DNA of 6,060 bases from JBHIDJ01 sp046760105 (GTDB lineage Bacteria; Pseudomonadota; Gammaproteobacteria; Acidiferrobacterales; SPGG2), in the NCBI GenBank assembly GCA_046760105.1, contig JBHIDJ010000173.1:1-6060 (forward strand). Direction: 5' to 3'. The position numbers and the translations under genes are program-made. Below, piece by piece: positions 1 through 5,701 of this stretch; the stretch's first letter is position 1, and each line of letters opens with the position of its first letter. The notes beneath the pieces are model-generated. The model was given only the letters and a program-made list of their open reading frames with translations, was not told the origin of the DNA and ran no database searches.

Positions 1-1944
1 CTGATCATCCTAGCCTTCGTCGCTTACGCCGTCGCTGCGGGTCTACGCTCCAGAAAAGTCGCCTCCCAAAACCTCGAAGAATACTTTCTCGCCGGCCGCA
101 CCCTGAAGGGGTGGCAGGCCGGCGTCAGCATGGCCGCCACCCAGTTCGCGGCCGATACGCCGCTGCTCGTGACCGGTCTCATCGCCCTGGGCGGCATCTT
201 CGCTGTCTGGCGCCTTTGGGTGTTTGCGCTGGCTTTCCTGCTTCTCGGCTTTGTCCTGAGCGCTAGCTGGCGACGCGTCAACGTGCTTACCGATGCCGAG
301 CTCACCGAGATTCGGTACGGGGCGGGAGCCGCCGCTGCGCTTCGCGGTTTCAAGGCGGTCTATCTCGGCACAGTCATCAACTGCACCGTGCTCGCGATCG
401 TGCTCCTCGCAGCAACGCGTATCGCCGAGCCTTTCCTGCTGTGGGATCAGTGGCTACCGGAGGCCTTATTCAATCCGGTAGTACACCTGGTCCGATGGAT
501 AGGCGAACCGCTGGTCCCCACGACCCAAGTCGACGACGCACAGTACATTCTTGACACCGAGAGTTGGCAGCTCGAGCCGGGGGCAATAGCGGGCGATCAG
601 GTGTGGGTGCTCTCGGCCCGTAATTTGATCTCGATTCTCGCCATAGTTTTAGTCACTACCTTCTACTCGACGACCGGCGGGTTGCGCAGCGTAGTCCGAA
701 CTGACCTCATACAATTCGCCATAATGCTCTTGGGCACCGTGATCTTTGCCATCATTGTTGTAAACAAGGCCGGGGGGCTAAGCGCCATTCCGGATCGAAT
801 AGCGGAAGTGTTCGCCGCGGGCGGACCAGACGGCATCACGCCTACGCAGATCCTGGCGTTCGAGCCATCGCAAGCGAAAGATGTCAGCGTCGCGCTATTA
901 GTAGTGCTATCGGTCCAGTGGCTGGTCCATTTCTACGCCGACGGCACAGGCTACCTGGCGCAACGGACCATGGCGTGCCGCACCGAGGCCGATGCGAGAC
1001 AGGCCGCTGTGATCTTTACCATCTTGCAAATCATTTTCCGGAGTCTGCTTTGGCTTCCACTTGCCCTAGGACTGCTCCTCGTGTTCCCGCCGGATCCAAA
1101 TCTGCCAACGGAGATTCTCAAGGCCGAACGCGAAAGCACCTATGTGCGCGGCATGGCGGAGCTGCTGCCCCCTGGCGTCATGGGTCTGATGGTGACGGCC
1201 ATGCTCGCAGCGCTCGCGTCAACCGTGGATACCCATCTTAACTGGGGCTCGTCATACTGGACCAATGACATCTATAAGCGATTTTTCTGTCCCTACGTGC
1301 TGAAACGCGAGCCTACGCCGCGCTCGCTGGTGTGGGTAGCTCGCGCAGCGACCGTGCTCATCCTTTTGCTTTCGCTCTTGATTATGGGGCGGCTCACTAG
1401 CATCGACGCCGCATGGAAGGCGAGTCTACTCCTAGGTGCAGGGATGGGAGTGGTGCTTGTCCTTCGCTGGCTTTGGTGGCGTATTACGGCGTGGGGTGAG
1501 ATCTCCTGTATCTTAGCCTCCCTTGTGTTGGCGCCCATTCTTCTGAGCACCGACTGGGACGAGGCGGTGCGGTTACTCGTGATGGCTGTCGGCGCCACCA
1601 CCACGGGCATCGTGGTTTCGTTGCTGGGCAGACCAGAGGACAAAGATCGGCTCGTGGATTTTTACACCCGCGCTCGACCGCCTGGGTTCTGGAAACCGAT
1701 CGCGGCCTTAGTGGGTGAAGATGGCGAGGAAGACGTGCGCCGACTCTATCGCGCGCTCGGCGCAATGCTGCTTTGTGCCCTCTCGGTCTTTTGTCTGCTG
1801 GCGGGGTTTGGATCCTGGATCGTCGGCAGTCCCGCCCCGACGTGGTTTCCTTGGCGTGTACCGTGGATTGCGGGGTTGCTAGTAGTCGGAATAGGCCTCA
1901 TCCCGGTTTGGTGGCGGCTCGGTTTTCGGGAGCGCTCTCCATAA
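1..1944 (+). CDS. Sodium:solute symporter (SSS family), 5'-truncated by window edge
   Basis: Integral inner-membrane carrier predicted to couple uptake of an unknown solute to Na+ entry. The frame is open from base 1, so 647 residues are visible and the true start lies to the left; a Met at base 130 is internal. The visible N-terminus is the end of TM1, followed by EEYFLAGRTLKGWQ and SMAATQFAADTPL, the usual SSS TM1-TM2 region. Also seen are TDAELTEIRYG then LRGFKAVYLG, the family signature FYSTTGGLRSVVRTDLIQF, and ALASTVDTHLNWGSSYWTND. The last covers the helix that supplies Na+-site Ser/Thr in characterised members (here Ser407/Thr408 of the visible protein). About 14-15 hydrophobic segments can be counted, more than the 11-13 TM core, with two extra at the C-terminus after a hydrophilic stretch containing DFYTRARPPGFW. 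An approximately 60-residue polar insert (visible residues 141-201) lies before the TTGGL helix. This looks like the long SSS subfamily. Substrate cannot be assigned. Ends TAA with no clear terminator. Confidence 0.93.
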   Translation: MIILAFVAYAVAAGLRSRKVASQNLEEYFLAGRTLKGWQAGVSMAATQFAADTPLLVTGLIALGGIFAVWRLWVFALAFLLLGFVLSASWRRVNVLTDAELTEIRYGAGAAAALRGFKAVYLGTVINCTVLAIVLLAATRIAEPFLLWDQWLPEALFNPVVHLVRWIGEPLVPTTQVDDAQYILDTESWQLEPGAIAGDQVWVLSARNLISILAIVLVTTFYSTTGGLRSVVRTDLIQFAIMLLGTVIFAIIVVNKAGGLSAIPDRIAEVFAAGGPDGITPTQILAFEPSQAKDVSVALLVVLSVQWLVHFYADGTGYLAQRTMACRTEADARQAAVIFTILQIIFRSLLWLPLALGLLLVFPPDPNLPTEILKAERESTYVRGMAELLPPGVMGLMVTAMLAALASTVDTHLNWGSSYWTNDIYKRFFCPYVLKREPTPRSLVWVARAATVLILLLSLLIMGRLTSIDAAWKASLLLGAGMGVVLVLRWLWWRITAWGEISCILASLVLAPILLSTDWDEAVRLLVMAVGATTTGIVVSLLGRPEDKDRLVDFYTRARPPGFWKPIAALVGEDGEEDVRRLYRALGAMLLCALSVFCLLAGFGSWIVGSPAPTWFPWRVPWIAGLLVVGIGLIPVWWRLGFRERSP

Positions 1945-1988
1945 CGCCGACGTGCATTGCGACTCTGGTTCGCTATCCGTAAACTTGG

Positions 1989-2009
1989 CATAATCGTCGA
2001 AGATAAAAT
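1989..2009 (+). promoter_or_regulatory. Weak candidate promoter for the glycine-rich protein gene
   Basis: The 102-base gap behind the symporter gene holds an AT-rich patch with two hexamers that each match the sigma-70 -10 box in five of six bases: CATAAT at 1989-1994 and TAAAAT at 2004-2009. Neither has a convincing -35 box at 16-18 bases. TTGGCA at 1985-1990 is only 13 bases from the second box. An alternative weak pair is TTGCGA (1957-1962) with TAAACT (1980-1985), spaced 17. A separate promoter is plausible given the gap, but no exact assignment is supported. Confidence 0.2.
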
Positions 2010-2031
2010 TGGCGCCGTCGATCGTCTTAAT

Positions 2032-2039
2032 GGGAGGAG
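2032..2039 (+). promoter_or_regulatory. Strong ribosome binding site that fixes the start at 2047
   Basis: GGGAGGAG lies seven bases before the ATG at 2047. It is the best Shine-Dalgarno match in the window. The reading frame is open back to an ATG at 1957, but that start has no such site and would put 30 residues in front of a perfect signal peptide. The site therefore selects 2047. Confidence 0.85.
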
Positions 2040-2046
2040 TACACAA

Positions 2047-2451
2047 ATGAACTTTTTCAAACGTATCTCGATTCTCAAGGCCGCCCTCGCAGTCGTGTCG
2101 ATAGCACTCGCGTCAGTGGCGCACGCCCAATCTGTCGGCGTAGGAGGCGGTGTTCGTGCTGGCGCTTTGGGCGGAACACCGGGCGGTCTCGGAAGCCCGG
2201 GTGCACGTACAGGCAGCCTTGGCAGCCAGGCGACTGTTATCGGTGACGGTATGGGCGGATTTACCATGTACAGCCGAGACGGAACTACAAGCCGATACCT
2301 CGGCAAGTCGCAGGGCAACAGGGTATACCACCCGGACGGTTCGAGCTCGCTGGTGATCGACGACGGCATGGGAGGATTCACCATCCATGGTCCCCAGGGC
2401 ACGCATAGAGTCTCTCCGAATCTCGCGCCGAGGGTGAACGACGGACCCTAG
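2047..2451 (+). CDS. Small secreted glycine-rich protein with two VIxDGMGGFT repeats, function unknown
   Basis: 134 residues. I do not recognise the family. Residues 1-28 form a textbook Sec signal peptide: a basic start (MNFFKR), a hydrophobic core, and AHA before Gln28 as the likely cleavage site, so the product is probably periplasmic or exported. Residues 29-60 are a low-complexity Gly/Ala/Ser/Leu segment likely to be disordered. Two related units follow, at 64-80 (VIGDGMGGFTMYSRDGT) and 103-119 (VIDDGMGGFTIHGPQGT), about 39 residues apart. Between them is YHPDGSS, which resembles other short aromatic-x-DG beta-hairpin repeats. There are no cysteines and no recognisable catalytic motif. 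The mature protein is rich in Gly and short, suggesting a structural, surface or binding role, but this is inference. The gene stands alone between two transporter loci with its own strong ribosome binding site, and no terminator is evident after it. Confidence 0.8.
   Translation: MNFFKRISILKAALAVVSIALASVAHAQSVGVGGGVRAGALGGTPGGLGSPGARTGSLGSQATVIGDGMGGFTMYSRDGTTSRYLGKSQGNRVYHPDGSSSLVIDDGMGGFTIHGPQGTHRVSPNLAPRVNDGP
2236..2286 (+). repeat. Protein-level repeat unit 1 of the glycine-rich protein
   Basis: Codes for residues 64-80, VIGDGMGGFTMYSRDGT. It aligns without gaps to the second unit at 2353-2403, sharing VI, DGMGGFT and the closing GT. The DNA has diverged at many third positions, so the duplication is old and kept at protein level. 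Confidence 0.75.
2353..2403 (+). repeat. Protein-level repeat unit 2 of the glycine-rich protein
   Basis: Codes for residues 103-119, VIDDGMGGFTIHGPQGT, the second copy of the unit at 2236-2286. The tail after the common DGMGGFT core differs (IHGPQGT against MYSRDGT). Confidence 0.75.
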
Positions 2452-2649
2452 GTGTTAAGGCACCAACGCAGTTGAAAGATGCCCGACACTGGAAACAAAA
2501 AGGATACTCAACCGGAACCGGTCAGGCCACGAGAGTTCACACAACAGAGACTTGGGGGTTGCTTCGTGTAGTCGCGTATGTTTCGCATGTCGGCAACACC
2601 CGCGGGAGCAGCAGCGACAGGGTCCTGCAACGGCTAGCATGCTAGCTCG
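2452..2649. other. Gene-free leader region upstream of the transporter operon
   Basis: About 198 bases with no credible gene on either strand. No intrinsic terminator is seen: GGTG-TTAAGG-CACC at 2451-2464 is only a four-base stem and has no T-run. ACCGG-AA-CCGGT (2511-2522) is a short perfect hairpin. GTTGC (2558-2562) can pair with GCAAC (2593-2597), enclosing a smaller ATG/CAT pairing, so a structured 5' leader is possible but not demonstrated. I could not find a -35/-10 pair with good spacing. TTGAAA at 2472-2477 is a fair -35 box without a partner. The most distinctive element is the palindrome at 2633-2646. Confidence 0.4.
2633..2646. promoter_or_regulatory. 14-bp perfect palindrome directly in front of the transporter start
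   Basis: GCTAGCATGCTAGC equals its own reverse complement over all 14 bases and ends three bases before the TTG codon at 2650, where a Shine-Dalgarno sequence would be expected. It could be a repressor operator, for instance for a dimeric helix-turn-helix protein such as the one at 5702. A palindrome of this length arises by chance somewhere in a 6-kb window roughly once in three windows, so its position, not its existence, is the argument. Confidence 0.35.
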
Positions 2650-3957
2650 TTGTTCTGTTACCAGAAATACAAAAAATTGATCGCCCAAAAAATAAAACAG
2701 ATACTGACGAACCCCAAGACCATTCTACTGGGTGTCGGCTTAGGGATTCTTTCTGGTATCTACTTTAAACCGCAGGCGGTAGCGCTGAAGCCTTTCAGCG
2801 ACCTCTACGTAGCCCTCCTTTCCATGTGCATGCTCCCGATTATGGTGAGCGCACTTGTCTGGGGCATTGGGCAGATGCTGCGAAACCCGAAGACCCGACG
2901 TATCTTTCCGCGTATGGCGACGGTCTATGGCGTCGGGTTGCTGATTCCTGCCGTCATCGCCGTTGCTGTGGCACTGGTGTTCCAACCGGGCGCGCAATTG
3001 GGCGATGCGGCCGCCGACCTCCTGGGAGGCCAGCTGCTGGGAGCGGAACGCACACAAGAGCAGGCAGGCTTGTTCAGTTTCTTCTTCGCAATGATACCGC
3101 CCAACGTTTTCGAAGCCCTGAGCAAGGGACAGTTCATTAATATTGTTTTTTTCGCCGTCCTGGCTGGTCTTGCCCTCGGCGTCGTTCGCACCAAGGGTGC
3201 GGATGAGACCTTGGAGATTGTGCACACGCTGTACGAGATGTTCTCGACTATCTTCTCCTGGGTGCTTATTCCGCTTCCATTCGGACTTTTCTGCGTGGTG
3301 GCGGCGAACATCGGCGGGGCCAAGACCGAGTTGCTATACGCCCTTTTGGCCTATCTGGGCTTTTTCTCCCTGGCCGCCGTAATCGTTTTTATTGCCTACA
3401 TCATGATTATCGCAATCGCCACCGGCAAGCGACTGTGGCAACCGTTGGTGGAGCTTAAAACTCCCCTGATCTTGGCCTTTGCGACAGATAATCCCTTCGT
3501 GGCCTTGTACTCAAGTATCGAAGCGCTGCGATTGCATTTCGATGTGGACGAGGAAGTCGCGAACACGGTCGCCCCTTTCGGCGTGATCGCCAACCAGCAC
3601 GGACAAATCCTGCTCTTCGCGTTTACCACCATTTTTCTTGCCCAGATCTATGGAATAGAGCTTGGGGTGATTACCTTGGTGACCATCGTCTTGGGTTCGG
3701 TCATCGCGGGAGCCGCCGCGGTGGGTGGTGGTCCCGTAATTGGTCCGGTCATGGCGCCGATACTCTTAGGAGCGGGAGTACCGTACGTGCTGGCCCCCGT
3801 GATTCTCGCGACGACACAACCCTTGGTTGCTTCTCTGGTGTCCACGCTTACCGTGCAGGCCACCTGCAACGTCGCCGTGCTGTCAGGGAAGTCTTGGTTT
3901 GGGGGTGCAAAGGGCGCGGCTGATGCGCCATTGGCAGAAAAGGTGAGGGACACATGA
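2650..3957 (+). CDS. Divergent dicarboxylate/amino acid:cation symporter-family (DAACS/SDF) transporter
   Basis: 435 residues, close to the usual DAACS length, with about eight membrane helices plus two re-entrant hairpins, so an inner-membrane elevator-type carrier. Typical N-terminal sequence is seen: NPKTILLGVGLGILSGI (21-37), then FSDLYVALLSMCMLPIMVSALV (49-70, quoted here as one helix ending near WGIG). The C-terminal core aligns gap-free from HP1 through TM7, yet the signature residues are replaced. The HP1 serine triplet is Asp280-Asn281-Pro282. NMDGT is NQHGQ (315-319), losing a sodium-site Asp. HP2 reads AAVGGGPVIGP (356-366). Residues 377-413, covering TM8, contain no Asp, Glu, Arg or Lys, so the substrate-binding Arg and the acidic cation ligands are absent. 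It should not be named gltP or dctA. The start is uncertain: an in-frame stop at 2635 leaves TTG at 2650 or TTG at 2677, neither with a clear ribosome binding site. Its stop overlaps the next gene. Confidence 0.9.
   Translation: MFCYQKYKKLIAQKIKQILTNPKTILLGVGLGILSGIYFKPQAVALKPFSDLYVALLSMCMLPIMVSALVWGIGQMLRNPKTRRIFPRMATVYGVGLLIPAVIAVAVALVFQPGAQLGDAAADLLGGQLLGAERTQEQAGLFSFFFAMIPPNVFEALSKGQFINIVFFAVLAGLALGVVRTKGADETLEIVHTLYEMFSTIFSWVLIPLPFGLFCVVAANIGGAKTELLYALLAYLGFFSLAAVIVFIAYIMIIAIATGKRLWQPLVELKTPLILAFATDNPFVALYSSIEALRLHFDVDEEVANTVAPFGVIANQHGQILLFAFTTIFLAQIYGIELGVITLVTIVLGSVIAGAAAVGGGPVIGPVMAPILLGAGVPYVLAPVILATTQPLVASLVSTLTVQATCNVAVLSGKSWFGGAKGAADAPLAEKVRDT
3941..3957 (+). promoter_or_regulatory. 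Ribosome binding site and ATGA stop/start overlap (translational coupling)
   Basis: AGGTGAGGGA at 3941-3950 sits inside the end of the transporter gene, with its GAGG five bases before the ATG at 3954. That ATG shares ATGA (3954-3957) with the transporter's TGA stop. This arrangement normally couples translation and balanced production of two partner proteins. Confidence 0.85.
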
Positions 3958-4766
3958 GAATCGGATCGAGATTCGTGGCATTACTGTCCACCGTGGCGCT
4001 TGGCTGTGCGGTGGCCAACGCGAGCGAGAAGTATCTCCCGGGCATCCAGCAGCTTATTGACAAGAACAGGCTTGTTGTCGCCATCGGCCCCGAGGATGCG
4101 CCGCCGATGATTACGACTGACAAGAACGGCAACTTGCGGGGCTATGATATCGAGCTCGCCCGGGACATCGCCGCCAAACTTGGCGTGCAGGTCGAGTTTT
4201 CCCGAACGGCGGGGACGCATGAGCTTCTTCGCGCGGTCGCGGAAGGCAAAGCAGACATCGGAATTTCAAACCTGGGCCTGAGCATCGATACAGCCCGAAT
4301 CGTCTCCTTTACGAAGCCCTACCTCACCCAGTCTTTCACAATGCTGATCAACCGGGTAAAGGGAACCCAGTTCAGCAAATTGTGTCCGACTAGGTCCGAG
4401 CTTCGCGAGCTTGTCAAGAAGCCCGGACAGATTGGTGTGATGAAAGGAACCACCGCAGCCGAGGCTGTGTGGCGGGTGGCGCCGGAGGCATCGCCCAAAC
4501 AGTTTGGCTCATTGGCCAGCATGATGGCGGCGGTGCAGGCGGGGGAGCTCGTGGCCAGCCTGCAGGCTGAGGCGATAGCGAAGTATTTCCTCCGCCAAAA
4601 CCCGGCCGCTTCCCTACGGCTGAAGCTGTGTCTGATCGGTCAACGGCAGATACAGCTCGCCATTGCAGTTCGGCCGGATGCGCCACACCTCGTGCGTTGG
4701 TTGAACGTCTACCTCGACACGCGGCTGCGAATCCCGACTGTCGATCAACTCGTGTATGAGCAATAG
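3954..4766 (+). CDS. Periplasmic solute-binding protein, SBP_bac_3 type (paralogue 1)
   Basis: 270 residues, a usual size for the family. Residues 1-23 are a signal peptide ending ANA before Ser24, so the protein is periplasmic. Lobe 1 begins LVVAIGPEDAPPM (40-52), then GYDIELARDIAAKLGV (63-78), KADIGIS (99-105) and FTKPYL (119-124). Lobe 2 has KKPGQIGVMKGTTAAE (155-170) and ASLQAEA (201-207), returning through IAVRPDAP (237-244). In amino-acid-binding members an Arg about six residues before the Phe of FTKPY holds the ligand carboxylate. Here Arg115 is four residues before it, so the register is ambiguous. The Asp that usually binds the ligand amino group is replaced in SLQAE. Cys144 and Cys226 are shared with the paralogue and may form a disulphide. 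The four-base overlap with the transporter gene argues that it works with that transporter, probably delivering ligand. The ligand is unknown, and is not safely a standard amino acid. Confidence 0.92.
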   Translation: MRIGSRFVALLSTVALGCAVANASEKYLPGIQQLIDKNRLVVAIGPEDAPPMITTDKNGNLRGYDIELARDIAAKLGVQVEFSRTAGTHELLRAVAEGKADIGISNLGLSIDTARIVSFTKPYLTQSFTMLINRVKGTQFSKLCPTRSELRELVKKPGQIGVMKGTTAAEAVWRVAPEASPKQFGSLASMMAAVQAGELVASLQAEAIAKYFLRQNPAASLRLKLCLIGQRQIQLAIAVRPDAPHLVRWLNVYLDTRLRIPTVDQLVYEQ

Positions 4767-4779
4767 GGCCTGAGATCGG

Positions 4780-4793
4780 GACGGTACACCGTC
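4780..4793 (+). other. Short hairpin between the two binding-protein genes
   Basis: GACGGTACACCGTC folds into a five-base GC-rich stem around TACA (six if the T-A pair closes). It lies 13 bases after the stop of the first binding-protein gene and is not followed by a T-run, so it is not a classical terminator. It could slow RNA decay or reduce expression of the second gene. The rest of 4767-4864 holds only ribosome-binding-like sequences. Confidence 0.35.
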
Positions 4794-4846
4794 GGATTCA
4801 CTTCATGTGAGGGCCAATGAGGAATCCAGCTTCAAACGGACGGCAT

Positions 4847-4853
4847 AGAAGGA
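4847..4853 (+). promoter_or_regulatory. Candidate ribosome binding site for a TTG start at 4865
   Basis: AGAAGGA ends 11 bases before TTG at 4865, a slightly long but workable spacing; GAAAGGG at 4856-4862 is closer still. The competing ATG at 4817 also has a GAGG (4809-4812) four bases ahead, so this site alone does not settle the start. The protein comparison given for the gene favours TTG. Confidence 0.45.
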
Positions 4854-4864
4854 CTGAAAGGGTC

Positions 4865-5695
4865 TTGAAAACGGTATTGCAGCGATTGTCCGTTTTCCTG
4901 CTCGCAGCCGTGACCGGTGCCGCGGCAGCCGCCGGGGGTAAGTATCTGCCGGACATTCGGCAGATTCTTGACAAGAAAAAGCTCGTCGTTGCGGTCATCG
5001 CCCACGACGTCCCGCCCATGATCGAGACCGGTAAGGACGGGAAGCTGACCGGCTTCGACATCGAGCTTGCACGGGCAATAGCAAAGAGGCTCGAGGTTGA
5101 GGTTGAGTTTGTGAGAACGGCGGAAACCTACGACGGGGTTGTCGAATTAGTAGCCAAGAGCGAGGCGGACATTGGTGTTTCATACCTTAGTCGAACCACT
5201 ACGCGAGCCAAGTTCGTCTATTTCACGAATCCGTACCTCATTCAGTCAGCCACCCTTCTCGTCAATAGAACCAAGGCTTTCAAATATCGCTGGGACTGCC
5301 CGAGCCTCGACGAGGTTCACGAGCTCCTCAAGACACCCGGGCAGATTGGGATAGTGAAGAAGGGGGCATACGCAACCTGGGTGAAGCAATTACCCGATAC
5401 TTCTGTGAAAGAGTTCGATTCGGGGTCTGAGAAGATGGGCGCTGTGCTGAAAGGGGAAATCCTTGGGAGCTTACAGGGAGAGGTCCAGGCCAGAGACTTC
5501 CTCCAGGACGACCCGGCCGCGGCGATACGACTAAAACTATGCGAGATCGGTACACGCAAAGACTATATCGCGATCGCGGTTCGGCCGGACGCCCCGAACC
5601 TCTGGTACTGGCTAAACGTCTATCTGGAAAACCGAACCCTAGTCTTCACCACTAAGGACATATTCATGCAGCAAGGCGAATGGGATTTCGAATAG
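4865..5695 (+). CDS. Periplasmic solute-binding protein, SBP_bac_3 type (paralogue 2)
   Basis: 276 residues from TTG 4865; 292 if translated from ATG 4817. TTG is preferred because it gives a normal signal peptide (MKTVLQR, then a hydrophobic core) and places KYLP at residue 26, exactly as in paralogue 1. The ATG would add 16 polar, Arg-rich residues. The two proteins agree at about 38 of 61 positions over residues 26-86 by hand count. Lobe 1 has LVVAVIAHDVPPM (40-52), GFDIELARAIAKRL (63-76), ADIGVSYLS (101-109) and FTNPYL (120-125). Arg114 sits at the standard spacing for the ligand-carboxylate Arg, unlike paralogue 1. Lobe 2 has TPGQIGIVKKG (157-167), GSLQGE (201-206) in place of the usual Asp site, and IAVRPDAP (237-244). 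Cys145 and Cys226 match the pair in paralogue 1. It follows that gene after 98 bases. It probably serves the same transporter with a different ligand range or affinity; this is inference. Confidence 0.92.
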   Translation: MKTVLQRLSVFLLAAVTGAAAAAGGKYLPDIRQILDKKKLVVAVIAHDVPPMIETGKDGKLTGFDIELARAIAKRLEVEVEFVRTAETYDGVVELVAKSEADIGVSYLSRTTTRAKFVYFTNPYLIQSATLLVNRTKAFKYRWDCPSLDEVHELLKTPGQIGIVKKGAYATWVKQLPDTSVKEFDSGSEKMGAVLKGEILGSLQGEVQARDFLQDDPAAAIRLKLCEIGTRKDYIAIAVRPDAPNLWYWLNVYLENRTLVFTTKDIFMQQGEWDFE

Positions 5696-5701
5696 ATTAC
5701 G

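Noticed and set aside
1985..2000. Sigma-54 promoter starting at TTGGCA
   Set aside because: TGGCA is present, but the GC of the -12 element is not at the required spacing from the GG.
1957..2046. Upstream extension of the glycine-rich protein gene to ATG 1957
   Set aside because: It has no ribosome binding site and would bury the signal peptide behind 30 unrelated residues, while ATG 2047 has a strong site seven bases ahead.
1746..2402. Long minus-strand reading frame of 218 codons opposite the symporter end and the glycine-rich gene
   Set aside because: Its protein is Pro/Arg-rich low-complexity sequence with no recognisable domain, and it spans two supported + strand genes and the gap between them. 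It is a by-product of GC-rich coding on the other strand.
2451..2464. Terminator after the glycine-rich protein gene
   Set aside because: The stem GGTG/CACC is only four pairs and there is no run of T residues behind it.
3999..4010. Possible lipoprotein signal (ALGC, Cys18) in the first binding protein
   Set aside because: The -3 position is Ala where Leu, Val or Ile is usual, a good ANA cleavage site follows at residue 23, and the paralogue has no Cys there. A soluble periplasmic protein is more likely.
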